52,956 nt of DNA from Planococcus sp. ISL-110. GTDB lineage: Bacteria; Bacillota; Bacilli; Bacillales_A; Planococcaceae. The position numbers were made by a program, and so were the translations under genes. Of the stretch, positions 38,444-48,098 are shown piece after piece. The notes beneath the pieces were generated by a model. The model made no database searches, was not told the origin of the DNA, and worked only from the letters and a program-made list of their open reading frames with translations. The stretch spans positions 1 through 52,956 of the forward strand of contig NZ_JAGGPX010000019.1 in the NCBI RefSeq assembly GCF_018613575.1. The letters run 5' to 3'. The stretch's first letter is position 1; each line of letters opens with the position of its first letter.

Positions 38444-39506
38444 GTATTTTCACTCTCTCTTTCTGTTGTGTTGCCGCTAGAAATTGATGGAACAGTTCAA
38501 GATGATCAGCAGGGCCGGGTGCCGCTTCCGGATGAAATTGGACCGTAGTCAAAGGCAAGGTCTTGTGAACGAGCCCTTCAATGCTGCCGTCGTTGACGTT
38601 TTCGTAAAGTACAGAAAATGGTGTATCCAGTAAACTGGCGCTTTCAACCACATAGCTGTGATTTTGCGAACTCATGCTTACCCGTTTTGTCCGCAGGTTC
38701 ATGACAGGGTGATTGGCGCCGCGATGACCGTAAGCCAGTTTTGTGGTTTTGGCGCCAAAGGCTGAAGCGAGAACCTGGTGGCCGAGACAGATGCCGAAAC
38801 TCGGGTAGCGTTCAGCCCAGTCGCGATAGGTAGAAAATAAATGCTTAAGGGCTTCCGGATCTCCAGGGCCGTTTGAAAAAAGCAAGCCATCTAGTCCCAG
38901 TGAATCGAGCGTTTCTGTCGATGTTGCGTATGGAATGATGCTGACTTTACAATCCAATTCGAGCAGTTCTTTTAAAATGGAAGATTTATAGTGGAAATCG
39001 ATCAAGCCGATGTGGTTAGAACCGGAGCCTACGGTTTGGATGTCCTCAATTGTTGTAGTGGCCGGGAAGAAATAAGTTTGTACGGGTTCCCATGCCAATT
39101 CCGGGAGGGATGTGTGGGCCAGCTGCGATTGCATCGTTCCGGATTCGCGGATGTTTTGGATGACTGAACGCGTATCCACGCCACTCAAAATAGGGATCTT
39201 ATGGCTGGCGGCAAATTTGGCAAGTGAAATTGCGTCTTTCCCGAGTGGACCCTCGTACAATCCGGCAACTACGATGCCTGCAGTCTGGATGCGGTCAGAC
39301 TGTGCATAAAGAGACTGGATTCCGTATTGCCCAATCAGCGGATAAGAGAATATGATGATTTGGCCTTTGTAGGAAGGATCTGTCAAAACTTCTTCATAGC
39401 CGGTCATGCCCGTGAAAAAGACGACTTCTCCCTGAAGTGCGGAAGCTTCACCGTGCCACTGCCCTTTGAAAGCTTTTCCGTTTGATAACGTCAATAAACC
39501 TGTCAT
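38436..39506 (-). CDS. carA: carbamoyl-phosphate synthase small (glutaminase) subunit, arginine type
   Basis: 356 residues. The N-terminal CPSase domain (MTGLLTLSNGKAFKGQWHGE) is followed by a class I glutamine amidotransferase: SFGICLGHQ contains the catalytic Cys and QFHPEAAPGP the His-Glu pair. It supplies ammonia to CarB. The frame stays open about 110 codons upstream through AT-rich DNA, but the GGGAGTG site and family alignment place the start at 39506. The operon carA-carB-argF is the end part of the B. subtilis arginine cluster; the other arg genes are not here. Confidence 0.95.
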   Translation of the reverse strand: MTGLLTLSNGKAFKGQWHGEASALQGEVVFFTGMTGYEEVLTDPSYKGQIIIFSYPLIGQYGIQSLYAQSDRIQTAGIVVAGLYEGPLGKDAISLAKFAASHKIPILSGVDTRSVIQNIRESGTMQSQLAHTSLPELAWEPVQTYFFPATTTIEDIQTVGSGSNHIGLIDFHYKSSILKELLELDCKVSIIPYATSTETLDSLGLDGLLFSNGPGDPEALKHLFSTYRDWAERYPSFGICLGHQVLASAFGAKTTKLAYGHRGANHPVMNLRTKRVSMSSQNHSYVVESASLLDTPFSVLYENVNDGSIEGLVHKTLPLTTVQFHPEAAPGPADHLELFHQFLAATQQKERVKIHA

Positions 39507-39557
39507 TTTCTTCACTCCCATTTTATTCAGTAATTTTGTATATTTATAAACTCTTAA

Positions 39558-39606
39558 ATAATTTAAATTCGAAAAAACCATGGTAACATTCATTAAAAGA
39601 TAATGA
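39558..39606 (-). promoter_or_regulatory. two candidate ARG boxes before carA
   Basis: ATAATTTAAATTCG (39558-39571) matches 11 of 14 positions of the ARG box TGAATWWWWATTCA. TCATTA and TAATGA (39590-39606) form an inverted repeat with a 5-base centre that overlaps the predicted transcription start. Together they would suit an ArgR/AhrC hexamer. Confidence 0.45.
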
Positions 39607-39611
39607 TTAGT

Positions 39612-39640
39612 ATTATATGTCTGTATAAAAATTAAGTCAA
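39612..39640 (-). promoter_or_regulatory. carA-carB-argF promoter
   Basis: On the minus strand, TTGACT and TATAAT are separated by exactly 17 bases. Transcription would begin near 39605, giving a leader of about 100 bases. Confidence 0.85.
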
Positions 39641-39786
39641 CAGTATTTTTATTAATAAATAGAAAATGATTCAGCAGCTTATTTAAAGAAATGGAGTGAA
39701 AATAGGGGGAATTATTCAAAAAGCTTATAATATCAAGGGTTTTCATGTATAATAATGACAAAGTTAGTATGGAAGGAGAGCGGGTC

Positions 39787-40209
39787 ATGAGTTTGAAGAG
39801 AGACAACAAGGCGGAAAATCGCGAAGTCACCTCAATTCGCAATGACTATGTCCGTTCGGTTGAAATGGAAGGGGAGCGCAAGAAGGCTCATCGAGTACGG
39901 TTGCTCAGAAGACTGACGGTGTTTGGAGTACTAGTCCTGATGGCGACGATTTGGGTTGGTTCGACCATTTATGCCCAGACGCAGACGATTTCTGAAAAAG
40001 AACAGCTTCGCGAAGAGACGTTGCTAAAACTTGAAGAAGTCGAAAAGGAACAAAGCCAGCTCGAAGAGCAGGTCCTGTTATTGAATGATGAAGAATACTT
40101 GGCTAAATTGGCACGTAAAGATTATTTTCTTTCAGATGAAGGAGAAATCATTTTCACCACACCGACTGACGAAAAAAAAGATGAAGAAAAAACTGCAGAA
40201 GAAGAGTAG
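39787..40209 (+). CDS. divIC: cell division protein DivIC (FtsB-like)
   Basis: 140 residues. A basic cytoplasmic N-terminus (about 1-37) is followed by one membrane segment (about 38-60) and an outer coiled coil (65-100), then a short conserved end (YLAKLARKDYFLSDEGEIIF) and an acidic tail. DivIC pairs with FtsL and joins DivIB in the divisome that activates septal wall synthesis. AAGGAGAG lies 6-7 bases before ATG 39787. It is divergent from carA. In B. subtilis it follows yabP-yabQ. Confidence 0.93.
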   Translation: MSLKRDNKAENREVTSIRNDYVRSVEMEGERKKAHRVRLLRRLTVFGVLVLMATIWVGSTIYAQTQTISEKEQLREETLLKLEEVEKEQSQLEEQVLLLNDEEYLAKLARKDYFLSDEGEIIFTTPTDEKKDEEKTAEEE

Positions 40210-40213
40210 TCGG

Positions 40214-40241
40214 TTGACACTCTTTTTTTGATGGTTATAAT
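40214..40241 (+). promoter_or_regulatory. promoter for the S1-domain gene
   Basis: TTGACA and TATAAT with a 16-base spacer, directly after the divIC stop. The leader would be about 80 bases. Confidence 0.75.
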
Positions 40242-40325
40242 AAAAAGTGGGATAGGTCCCGCAAAATGACAGTGTGGCCCAGTATTTTGGAGTCATCTTA
40301 ATTTTTAAGGAGGAGCATTTTTTTT

Positions 40326-40745
40326 ATGTCGATTGAAGTAGGCAGCAAGTTAGAAGGTAAAGTCACAGGTATTACAAACTTTGGAGCATTTGTTCAGCTT
40401 CCAACTGGTGCAACAGGCCTCGTGCATATAAGTGAAGTCGCCGACAACTATGTAAAAGATATCAACGATCATCTAAAAGTTGGCGAAATGGTAGAAGTTA
40501 AAGTCATGAATGTAGAAGCAGACGGCAAGATCGGTCTGTCCATTCGTAAAGCGAAGCCACAACCACCCGGCGGCACAGAACGACCACAACGCCCACGCCC
40601 AAGTAATCGTTCATTTGAACGCGCTCCAAAGGAAAACTTTGAAACGAAAATGGCGAAGTTTCTTAAAGACAGCGAAGAAAACATGACGACCTTGAAGCGC
40701 GCTACGGAATCGAAACGCGGCGGCCGAGGAGCAAAAAGAGGCTAA
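40326..40745 (+). CDS. yabR: S1-domain RNA-binding protein (YabR)
   Basis: 139 residues. Residues 1-75 form one S1 OB-fold domain (GSKLEGKVTGITNFGAFVQL, GLVHISEVAD, VKVMNVEADGKIGLSIR). The rest is a basic, Pro/Arg-rich and probably disordered tail ending in RGGRGAKRG. Similar proteins (YabR, general stress protein 13) bind RNA or ribosomes; the target is unknown. Strong ribosome site AAGGAGGAG, own promoter and terminator, suggesting high expression. Confidence 0.9.
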   Translation: MSIEVGSKLEGKVTGITNFGAFVQLPTGATGLVHISEVADNYVKDINDHLKVGEMVEVKVMNVEADGKIGLSIRKAKPQPPGGTERPQRPRPSNRSFERAPKENFETKMAKFLKDSEENMTTLKRATESKRGGRGAKRG

Positions 40746-40804
40746 CTTGCTAGCTGTTTTAATAGTATAGGGAAATGCTTCAACGCAGCTGGAAATCTTT
40801 ATTG

Positions 40805-40836
40805 AAACGCTTCTCACATGGGAAGCGTTTTTTTTA
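40805..40836 (+). terminator. yabR terminator
   Basis: AAACGCTTC and GAAGCGTTT form a 9-bp stem with loop TCACATGG, followed by TTTTT. Confidence 0.92.
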
Positions 40837-40881
40837 ATCACATTCGGCTGGACTTATTCGGTATTTTTATGCAAAAAAAGC

Positions 40882-40913
40882 AAAAAAAGCAGCGCCCCTA
40901 ATAGGACGATGCT
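40882..40913 (-). terminator. tRNA-Met terminator
   Basis: On the minus strand, AGCATCGTCC and GGGGCGCTGCT pair imperfectly, followed by TTTTTTTGC and another T-run. Confidence 0.6.
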
Positions 40914-40942
40914 TGGTGTTAAAGTCTTCAGTTTAAGAGTAA

Positions 40943-41016
40943 TGGCGGCAGAGGGGATCGAACCCCCGACCTCACGGGTATGAACCGTACGCTCTAGCCA
41001 GCTGAGCTACGCCGCC
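40943..41016 (-). tRNA. tRNA-Met (CAT), elongator type
   Basis: Minus-strand 74-base cloverleaf. It begins GGCGGCGTAGCTCAGCTGG, has the anticodon loop TTCATAC, and the T arm GGGGGTTCGATCCCC. The G1-C72 pair rules out the initiator type, and the overall sequence agrees with the elongator tRNA-Met of B. subtilis trnSL as I recall it. Discriminator is A; the 3' CCA is not encoded. It sits where B. subtilis has a Met-Glu tRNA pair, but is inverted and alone. Confidence 0.92.
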
Positions 41017-41144
41017 TTGTTTAAACGAACATTTAACAGCATACTATTGAAAGGCAGACCTGTCAATTGCTATTTGAAAATATTTTTATCCTATTCTTCT
41101 GAAAGAGCCTGGTAGGAAGAACATAGGCAAGCGGGGTGAAATGA

Positions 41145-42536
41145 ATGAAGAGCTTTCAGGAGCTAATGATGAAGTATATCCACAAGCACCAATTGCTTGA
41201 TTCTGGAGACCTTGTTCTGGTCGGCTGTTCAGGAGGAATCGATTCGATGGTATTGCTTCATTTCTTGAATGCCAAAAAAGCTGAGCTTGGCATTTCAGTA
41301 GCGGCAGTCCATATCGACCATATGCTGAGGGGTGAGGAATCCCGGCAGGATCGTCTGTTTACAGAAGCAACAGCCAAACAGTGGGGAGTGGACTGCTTTA
41401 GCAGAGCCATCCCTATTCCTGACATCTGGAAAGAACAAGGCGGCAACAAGCAGCAACTGTGCCGTTCCGAACGTTATTCATATTTCCTTGAAATCATGGA
41501 AAAAACCGGTGCACCCAAAATAGCCACGGCCCATCATGCTGATGACCAACTCGAAACTATCCTTATGTCAGGGTTGAGGGGCAGTCTGCAGGACGGTGCT
41601 TTTGGAATTCAAGCCAGCCGACCATTTGGAGGCGGTTTATTGATCCGGCCCCAGTTGGCGGTGGATAAGGAACAAATTGCAGCATACGCCAATTTGCATA
41701 AAATTCCCCATCAGGAAGATTCAAGCAACGGAGAAGCGGCTTATACACGAAACCGGCTGCGCCAGCGGGTTTTGCCGCTGCTCAAAGACGAAAACAGAGA
41801 GGTCTCACGAAATTTCGTGGATTTGGCTGAAGATATGCAGCAGGATCAGCAATTTCTGCAAGAATTGGCTGAGGAGAAATTGCGGCACCTGATCCAAAGG
41901 AAAGAGCAAGGAATTGTTTTGTCTGCCAAAAGTTTCAGAGTTGAAGCGCGTGCTTTACAAAAAAGAATGGTTCTACTACTATTAAACTATCTATATAATC
42001 CGAAGCAAGTTCCAGTAACGAGACAGCTGGTAGAACAAATGCAGGAAATGATGCAAAGTTCTTCCGGTACCGTTTTTTTACATTTGCCGCAAAATTATAT
42101 AGCGACCCGCCAATACGACATGGTTTCTCTTAATCGCCAATCGCCGGAACCAATTGCTGCAACAGCGCCTGTCATCATGGGGGCTGAATGGACGCCAATT
42201 TACTATGGACGCCGTTACAAAGTGATCCCTTTAGCGGGGGTGGAAAAAAATGAAGGTGCTTTAGTCTGGCACTTTCATGCGCCAGAAGATTCACGTTTCT
42301 TTTTAAGGGGCAGAAAACCAGGTGACCGGATTCAGCTTGCTGGAATGGTTCAGCCGAAGAAATTGGCGCGTTTGATGATTGATGAAAAAATCCCTGTGCC
42401 TATGAGAGAGAGTTGGCCTGTCATCACCACTGACAAAAACGAACTTTTATTAGTGCCAGGCCTGCGTCCATCTGCTAGGGTCAGTCTACAAAAACGCGAC
42501 GGAGACAATTGGGTACTAATTGAACAATTTTTATAG
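41145..42536 (+). CDS. tilS: tRNA(Ile)-lysidine synthetase
   Basis: 463 residues. The N-type ATP pyrophosphatase loop [15 protein letters not shown] is near residue 28, with VHIDHMLRG and [14 protein letters not shown] as further TilS motifs. The C-terminal TilS domain includes [14 protein letters not shown]. It changes C34 of tRNA-Ile(CAU) to lysidine so that it reads AUA. The ATG at 41145 has GCGGGGTGA upstream; an ATG at 41141 is out of frame. B. subtilis has spoIIE, yabS and yabT just before; none is here. Confidence 0.95.
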   Translation: MKSFQELMMKYIHKHQLLDSGDLVLVGCSGGIDSMVLLHFLNAKKAELGISVAAVHIDHMLRGEESRQDRLFTEATAKQWGVDCFSRAIPIPDIWKEQGGNKQQLCRSERYSYFLEIMEKTGAPKIATAHHADDQLETILMSGLRGSLQDGAFGIQASRPFGGGLLIRPQLAVDKEQIAAYANLHKIPHQEDSSNGEAAYTRNRLRQRVLPLLKDENREVSRNFVDLAEDMQQDQQFLQELAEEKLRHLIQRKEQGIVLSAKSFRVEARALQKRMVLLLLNYLYNPKQVPVTRQLVEQMQEMMQSSSGTVFLHLPQNYIATRQYDMVSLNRQSPEPIAATAPVIMGAEWTPIYYGRRYKVIPLAGVEKNEGALVWHFHAPEDSRFFLRGRKPGDRIQLAGMVQPKKLARLMIDEKIPVPMRESWPVITTDKNELLLVPGLRPSARVSLQKRDGDNWVLIEQFL

Positions 42537-42568
42537 AGTGCAAAACAAGGATTATTAGGAGGTCCACC

Positions 42569-43120
42569 ATGCTACAGAACGACATTAAAGAAATATTGAT
42601 CAGTGAAGAACGGCTCCAGGAAAAAGCACGTGAATTGGGAACGACCTTAACAGAGGATTATAAAGGCAAATATCCCTTGGCTATCGGGGTATTAAAAGGC
42701 GCTATGCCTTTCATGGGAGATTTGATGAAACGCGTTGATGGCTTTGTTGAAATGGATTTCATGGATGTTTCAAGCTATGGCAATGCCACGGTTTCTTCAG
42801 GAGAAGTTAAAATCATCAAAGATTTGAACGCCAGTGTCGAAGGGCGCGACCTGCTGATCATCGAAGACATCATCGACAGTGGGTTGACGCTCAGCTATTT
42901 AGTGGATCTGTTCAAATACCGGAAAGCTAAATCGATCAAGATTGTGACGTTGCTGGACAAGCCGACAGGACGCAAAGTGGACCTGAAAGCTGATTATGTC
43001 GGTTTTATCGTGCCGGATGCATTTGTCGTGGGCTACGGACTGGATTATGCAGAAAGATACCGGAATTTGCCGTATATCGGGATTCTGAAGCCTTCGGTTT
43101 ACAGCGGGGAAGAAGAATAG
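42569..43120 (+). CDS. hprT: hypoxanthine-guanine phosphoribosyltransferase
   Basis: 183 residues. [12 protein letters not shown] and the PRPP loop [13 protein letters not shown] are typical, and [13 protein letters not shown] is the C-terminal signature. It salvages hypoxanthine and guanine. TTAGGAGG lies before ATG 42569. The pair tilS-hprT followed by ftsH is highly conserved in Firmicutes; in B. subtilis TilS and HprT act together as a transcription activator of ftsH, so the same may hold here (inference). Confidence 0.96.
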   Translation: MLQNDIKEILISEERLQEKARELGTTLTEDYKGKYPLAIGVLKGAMPFMGDLMKRVDGFVEMDFMDVSSYGNATVSSGEVKIIKDLNASVEGRDLLIIEDIIDSGLTLSYLVDLFKYRKAKSIKIVTLLDKPTGRKVDLKADYVGFIVPDAFVVGYGLDYAERYRNLPYIGILKPSVYSGEEE

Positions 43121-43241
43121 ACAACGATCGTTCACAGTCTATGGATTTATCAGCGGGAATAAGGCCTTTTCGTTGTATGCTTAAATGTTCCTATGGTAGT
43201 ATTTAGTATAGTTTTAGGGCAACTTTATGAGGAGGCGCGGG

Positions 43242-45257
43242 ATGAATCGGATATTTCGATACACCATATTTTATTTACTGATTTTCCTAGTTATTATCGG
43301 GATTCTGGGAACTTTCAACAATAGCAACCAGCCGACTGAAAATATAGGATATAACGAATTTTTAGAATCACTGGAAAATGGTGAAATTACGGAAGTAACC
43401 ATCCAGCCAGAGGCAATGGTTTACGAAGTTACAGGCAAAATGCAAGGCTATGAAGAAGACCAGTCTTTTGTAACGAACATTCCTCTTGAAAACGAAGCAT
43501 TGACAACTCAAATTGATGAAGTTGCCAGCTCGCAGGATGTGCAGGTTGAATTTTTGAAAGCTCCACAAACAAGTGGTTGGGTTTCATTTTTCACAGGCAT
43601 CATTCCGTTCATCATCATCTTCATCCTTTTCTTCTTCTTACTTAACCAGTCACAAGGCGGCGGAGGCGGCCGTGTGATGAACTTCGGTAAAAGTAAAGCG
43701 AAGCTGTACGATGATCAAAAACAAAAAGTTCGCTTTGGTGATGTAGCTGGAGCAGATGAAGAGAAACAGGAACTTGTAGAAGTTGTTGATTTCCTGAAAG
43801 ATCCGCGCAGATTTGCAGACATTGGCGCTCGCATTCCAAAAGGGATTTTACTTGTTGGACCTCCGGGTACCGGTAAAACCTTATTGGCACGTGCTGTTGC
43901 CGGTGAAGCAGGCGTTCCTTTCTTCTCAATCAGTGGTTCTGATTTTGTTGAAATGTTTGTCGGTGTCGGGGCTTCCCGAGTTCGTGATTTGTTTGAAAAT
44001 GCCAAGAAAAACGCACCTTGTATCATTTTCATCGATGAAATTGACGCAGTCGGCCGCCAGCGTGGCGCCGGTCTCGGCGGTGGACACGATGAGCGTGAGC
44101 AGACACTGAACCAACTATTGGTTGAGATGGATGGCTTTGGTGCAAACGAAGGCGTCATTATTATTGCAGCAACTAACCGTCCGGATATTCTGGATCCCGC
44201 TTTGCTTCGTCCAGGACGTTTTGACCGTCAGATTACTGTAGGTCGTCCGGATGTTAAAGGCCGTGAAGAAGTGCTTAAAGTACATGCACGCAATAAACCA
44301 CTTGACGAAAATGTTGATTTGAAAGCCATCGCTCAGCGGACACCTGGATTCTCGGGCGCCGATTTGGAGAACTTATTGAACGAAGCGGCACTTGTTGCAG
44401 CCCGTCGCAGTAAACTCAAAATCGACATGTCAGATCTTGATGAAGCATCTGACCGTGTTATTGCGGGTCCTGCTAAGAAAAATCGTGTCATTTCGAAAAA
44501 AGAACGAAATATCGTGGCTTTCCACGAATCTGGCCATACCGTTATCGGTTTAATATTAGATGATGCAGATATTGTCCATAAAGTAACCATCGTTCCTCGC
44601 GGCCAAGCTGGCGGCTATGCTGTCATGCTGCCGAGAGAAGATCGCTACTTTATGACGAAACCGGAATTGCTTGATAAAATTGCTGGATTACTCGGTGGAC
44701 GTGTGGCTGAAGATCTTTCATTTGGTGAAGTATCGACCGGCGCCCATAACGATTTCCAGCGTGCAACAGCTATTGCCCGCAGCATGGTAACGGAATACGG
44801 GATGAGTGATAAGATTGGACCTGTCCAATTCGGTACGGCGCAAGGCGGAAATGTTTTCCTAGGCCGCGACTTTAACTCAGAGCAAAACTATTCCGATGCG
44901 ATTGCCTTTGAAATCGATCAGGAAGTCCAACGCATCATCAAAGAGCAGTATATCCGTACGAAAGAGATTCTGACTAAACACCAGAACCTTCTGAAATTGA
45001 TTGCAAATACATTGCTTGAAGTTGAAACTTTGGATGCTGCCCAGATTCTTCACTTGAAAGAACATGGAACGCTTCCTGAACGTTCGTATGATACATTGAA
45101 CGGTGACTTTGGAGACGAAGACGCACCTGATTTGAAAAAAGACAGTGATGTTCCAGATGCAATAGGAGCACCAGCTGATCCTTCGGCGGGAGACCTGCCA
45201 TCAGAAGAAGGCGAAGCAACTCCAGTAGGAGATCCGATTGAAGAAAAACGCAAATAA
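43242..45257 (+). CDS. ftsH: ATP-dependent zinc metalloprotease FtsH
   Basis: 671 residues. Two membrane segments (about 4-24 and 108-130) flank an outer loop. The AAA+ domain follows (Walker A GPPGTGKT near 207, Walker [15 protein letters not shown] region [17 protein letters not shown]), then the peptidase with HESGH near 428, where HEAGH is usual; the zinc His and catalytic Glu are intact. A Gly-rich linker (QGGGGGR) and an acidic C-terminal tail are present. It degrades misassembled membrane proteins. GAGGAGGCG precedes ATG 43242. Confidence 0.97.
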   Translation: MNRIFRYTIFYLLIFLVIIGILGTFNNSNQPTENIGYNEFLESLENGEITEVTIQPEAMVYEVTGKMQGYEEDQSFVTNIPLENEALTTQIDEVASSQDVQVEFLKAPQTSGWVSFFTGIIPFIIIFILFFFLLNQSQGGGGGRVMNFGKSKAKLYDDQKQKVRFGDVAGADEEKQELVEVVDFLKDPRRFADIGARIPKGILLVGPPGTGKTLLARAVAGEAGVPFFSISGSDFVEMFVGVGASRVRDLFENAKKNAPCIIFIDEIDAVGRQRGAGLGGGHDEREQTLNQLLVEMDGFGANEGVIIIAATNRPDILDPALLRPGRFDRQITVGRPDVKGREEVLKVHARNKPLDENVDLKAIAQRTPGFSGADLENLLNEAALVAARRSKLKIDMSDLDEASDRVIAGPAKKNRVISKKERNIVAFHESGHTVIGLILDDADIVHKVTIVPRGQAGGYAVMLPREDRYFMTKPELLDKIAGLLGGRVAEDLSFGEVSTGAHNDFQRATAIARSMVTEYGMSDKIGPVQFGTAQGGNVFLGRDFNSEQNYSDAIAFEIDQEVQRIIKEQYIRTKEILTKHQNLLKLIANTLLEVETLDAAQILHLKEHGTLPERSYDTLNGDFGDEDAPDLKKDSDVPDAIGAPADPSAGDLPSEEGEATPVGDPIEEKRK

Positions 45258-45268
45258 GCAAAATAATG

Positions 45269-45314
45269 AGCTGGTTGCCCATTCCCTTAAGAGGGAAGAA
45301 GCAACCAGCTTTTT
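45269..45314 (+). terminator. ftsH terminator
   Basis: AGCTGGTTGC and GCAACCAGCT form a 10-bp stem with an inner CCCTTAAGAGGG hairpin, then TTTTT. Confidence 0.93.
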
Positions 45315-45329
45315 GCTTTCCTAAAATTA

Positions 45330-45338
45330 TGGTATGAT
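45330..45338 (+). promoter_or_regulatory. extended -10 promoter for coaX
   Basis: TGGTATGAT is an extended -10 box 34 bases before the coaX ATG, just after the ftsH terminator. Confidence 0.5.
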
Positions 45339-45372
45339 GTGTTGGAAATTCGTCAATAAGTGAGGGCAAATT

Positions 45373-46140
45373 ATGATTTTAGTATTGGATGCTGGAAATA
45401 CGAATATTGTCCTGGGCGTATACAGCCAGGATCAGTTAATACATCATTGGCGCATGGAAACTCTCCGCCACAAAACAGAAGATGAATACGGGATGCAAAT
45501 CAAAGCATTTTTGAACGATGCCGAATTAAGTTTTTCTTCCATAAATGGTGTCATTATGTCTTCTGTCGTTCCGCCCATCATGTCTGCACTTGAACGGATG
45601 TGCCAAAAATATTTCCAAGTAAAACCGATGATTGTCGGACCTGGTGTCAAAACCGGGCTCAATATCAAGTACGATAATCCCCGGGAAGTGGGTGCAGACC
45701 GTATTGTCAACGCAGTCGCGGCGATTCATGAGTACGGTTCTCCTTTGATCATCGTGGACTTTGGCACTGCTAATACTTTTTGTTATATTGATGAAAAGCA
45801 GCAATACATGGGAGGCGCCATCGCCCCAGGCATCAACATTTCAACAGAAGCACTGTATGCCAGAGCCTCGAAATTGCCAAGGATCGAAATCACTACACCA
45901 GATCAGGTGGTTGGCAAAAACACCATTTCCGCGATGCAATCTGGTATTGTCTACGGTTATGTAGGCCAGGCAGAAGGAATTGTGGCGCGGATGAAAAAGC
46001 AGAGCAAGGAAACGCCGACAGTCATTGCGACTGGAGGCATGGCTTCTGTGATTGCCCGCGAATCGACAGTTATTGATTACGTAGATCCTTTTTTGACCTT
46101 AAAAGGACTGTATTTAATTTACAAACGCAACCAAGCGTAA
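45373..46140 (+). CDS. coaX: type III pantothenate kinase
   Basis: 255 residues of the ASKHA superfamily. [14 protein letters not shown] is the phosphate-1 loop, [12 protein letters not shown] and VDFGTANTF are the family blocks with the catalytic Asp, and GGAIAPGI follows. It does the first step of coenzyme A synthesis and, unlike type I CoaA, is not inhibited by CoA. GTGAGGG lies upstream of ATG 45373. hslO starts 17 bases after its end, so the two are probably co-transcribed. Confidence 0.96.
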   Translation: MILVLDAGNTNIVLGVYSQDQLIHHWRMETLRHKTEDEYGMQIKAFLNDAELSFSSINGVIMSSVVPPIMSALERMCQKYFQVKPMIVGPGVKTGLNIKYDNPREVGADRIVNAVAAIHEYGSPLIIVDFGTANTFCYIDEKQQYMGGAIAPGINISTEALYARASKLPRIEITTPDQVVGKNTISAMQSGIVYGYVGQAEGIVARMKKQSKETPTVIATGGMASVIARESTVIDYVDPFLTLKGLYLIYKRNQA

Positions 46141-46157
46141 AGAAAGGAACGATAAAT

Positions 46158-47039
46158 GTGTCAGATTATTTAGTTCGCGGCCTCGGTTTCAATGGGAGTG
46201 TCCGTGCATTTGCAGTAGACAGCACGAAAACAGTAGGGGAAGCGCAGCGTCGGCATATGATGTGGCCAACAGCGTCAGCAGCTTTAGGGCGTGCCATGAC
46301 AGGTGGCGTCATGCTTGGCGCCATGCTGAAAGGTGACGATAAAGTAACGATTAAATTCGAAGGCGGCGGACCAATTGGTGCTTTGCTGGTGGACAGCAAT
46401 GGAAAAGGTGGCGTCCGCGGATATGCCTCCAACCCTCAGGTTCATTTTGATTTGAATAAGCAAGGGAAATTGGACGTCAGCCGTGCAGTCGGCACTGACG
46501 GTATGATGTCGGTTGTCAAAGACTTAGGTATGCGTGATAATTTCACCGGCCAGACGCCGATCGTATCCGGAGAGATCGCTGAAGACTTCACTTATTATTT
46601 CGCAGTATCCGAGCAGGTTCCTTCTTCAGTTGGACTTGGCGTTCTAGTGGATACAGACAACTCGATTTTGGCAGCTGGCGGCTTTATCATTCAATTGATG
46701 CCGGATACAGATGATGAAACCATCACGAAAATCGAAGAGCGCCTGTCCAATATCGAACCTGTTTCCAAAATGATTCAGCGCGGACTGTCGCCTGAAGAAA
46801 TTCTTGAAGCGGTACTCGGAGAAGGAAATGTCCAGATTCTTGATAAAATGCCGGTAAATTTCGAATGCAATTGTTCCAAAGACCGTTTTGCTACAGCTAT
46901 TCTGGGGCTTGGGAAAAAAGAGATTCAAGACATGATCGATGAAGATGGGATGGCAGAAGCGCAATGCCATTTCTGCCTGCAGACGTATCAGTATTCTAAA
47001 GAGGAACTTGAGTCGTTTATCAATGAGCTCCAGTCATAA
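46158..47039 (+). CDS. hslO: redox-regulated chaperone Hsp33
   Basis: 293 residues. The N-terminal domain starts [19 protein letters not shown], and the C-terminal zinc switch has CNC (near 236) and CHFC (near 272), the four cysteines that release zinc on oxidation and turn the holdase on. The start is GTG at 46158 with AAAGGAACG upstream. The next gene starts inside its end, so coupling is likely. Confidence 0.96.
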   Translation: MSDYLVRGLGFNGSVRAFAVDSTKTVGEAQRRHMMWPTASAALGRAMTGGVMLGAMLKGDDKVTIKFEGGGPIGALLVDSNGKGGVRGYASNPQVHFDLNKQGKLDVSRAVGTDGMMSVVKDLGMRDNFTGQTPIVSGEIAEDFTYYFAVSEQVPSSVGLGVLVDTDNSILAAGGFIIQLMPDTDDETITKIEERLSNIEPVSKMIQRGLSPEEILEAVLGEGNVQILDKMPVNFECNCSKDRFATAILGLGKKEIQDMIDEDGMAEAQCHFCLQTYQYSKEELESFINELQS

Positions 47040-47964
47040 CAACCGGCGACCTGTGCCACCGGCAGGTATAGGCAAGCCGAAAAGGCATTTAAAGACCAAG
47101 CCAGTACTATTAGTCATTGGAATCTTACTGCTGGCTAACTTACTATGGTTTATTGCGTGGCTGATTCCGAACGACGCGGGAAATGCAGAAGAAGTTGCCT
47201 CTGTCAGCGGAGAAGACATCACACGGGAAGAGTGGCTGGCTGCGATGGAAGAACAGCATGGGCGCGAAGCGCTCCTCGAACTGGTCAATGAAAAAGTGAT
47301 GGCAACAGCGGCAAAGGATTATGGGATTGAAGTGAGCGACAAAGAAATCGATTTGGAACTGGCGCTGCTTCGTTCTTCGCAAGACACTACAGAAACGACA
47401 TTATACGCGGCAGATGAAACACGCCAGCGTGAAAAAGTAGAAGCCCAATTGATTCTTGAAAAAGTACTGACTAAGGATATTGTCATCGAAGATAGTAAAA
47501 TCAAGGCGTTCTATGATGATAACGAATCACTCTATGATATAAAAGACTCTTATCGGACACGTATGATCGTGCTGAACTCAGCAGCAGAAGCGGAAGAAAC
47601 CATTGACGAACTTGAAAAAGGCTCTTCGTTCGAGGCAACTGCCCGCGAACGTTCGATCGACAGTGCGACCGGCAACCTCGGTGGAGATATTGGCTATATT
47701 TCCAGCGGTGAGCCCGGCGTAGATGCTAATATCGCTAGGACAGTGGCAGGAGTTGAAGTCGGCGACTGGTCGATTCCGCTGGCGCTAGAAGATGGTAGAA
47801 CCGCTATTATTTCCGTCGCGGAAAAAGTGAGTGGCCAGACATTTACATTTGATGACGTAGCAGACCATATCAACCGTGAACTGGCTCTTAAACAATTGCC
47901 GCAAGCGGTCACTCCGGAAGCATTTTGGCAGGAATTCGATGCTGAATGGTTTTATGGAGAATAA
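47023..47964 (+). CDS. yacD: membrane-anchored PpiC-type peptidyl-prolyl isomerase (YacD)
   Basis: About 313 residues. A basic N-terminus is followed by one membrane segment (about 27-47), a SurA-like helical region, and a C-terminal parvulin domain ([12 protein letters not shown], then ATARERSID and [13 protein letters not shown]). It resembles B. subtilis YacD and PrsA but lacks a lipobox, so it should sit in the membrane facing outward and assist folding of secreted proteins. ATG 47023 lies 17 bases inside hslO and has a weak ribosome site, so it probably depends on hslO translation. Confidence 0.85.
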   Translation: MSSSHNNRRPVPPAGIGKPKRHLKTKPVLLVIGILLLANLLWFIAWLIPNDAGNAEEVASVSGEDITREEWLAAMEEQHGREALLELVNEKVMATAAKDYGIEVSDKEIDLELALLRSSQDTTETTLYAADETRQREKVEAQLILEKVLTKDIVIEDSKIKAFYDDNESLYDIKDSYRTRMIVLNSAAEAEETIDELEKGSSFEATARERSIDSATGNLGGDIGYISSGEPGVDANIARTVAGVEVGDWSIPLALEDGRTAIISVAEKVSGQTFTFDDVADHINRELALKQLPQAVTPEAFWQEFDAEWFYGE

Positions 47965-47970
47965 GTTCCC

Positions 47971-48004
47971 AATAGACGTTTCGGTAACGAAACGTCTATT
48001 TTTT
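47971..48004 (+). terminator. yacD terminator
   Basis: AATAGACGTTTCG and CGAAACGTCTATT form a perfect 13-bp stem with loop GTAA, then TTTT. Confidence 0.96.
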
Positions 48005-48019
48005 ATGAATTCATACAAT

Positions 48020-48049
48020 TTGACAAAGGATCCTCATTATTGATACCAT
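48020..48049 (+). promoter_or_regulatory. possible cysK promoter
   Basis: TTGACA and TACCAT with an 18-base spacer, 49 bases before the cysK ATG. No S-box or T-box leader is present. A CymR site could not be identified with confidence. Confidence 0.5.
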
Positions 48050-48098
48050 TAGCTTTACTAAAGTCGACAAAATCACTAGGGATTAGGAGTGTTGAAAA

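Noticed and set aside
39507..39842. Open frame extending carA upstream by about 110 codons
   Set aside because: The stretch is AT-rich, has no family match, and contains the carA promoter and ARG-box-like sites. The GGGAGTG site and alignment fix the start at 39506.
44524..44538. Inactivating change in the FtsH zinc site (HESGH instead of HEAGH)
   Set aside because: The zinc histidines and catalytic Glu are kept, and the third position of HExxH is variable in metalloproteases.
48005..48098. S-box or T-box leader before cysK
   Set aside because: The region is under 100 bases and lacks the conserved cores; only a simple promoter is visible.
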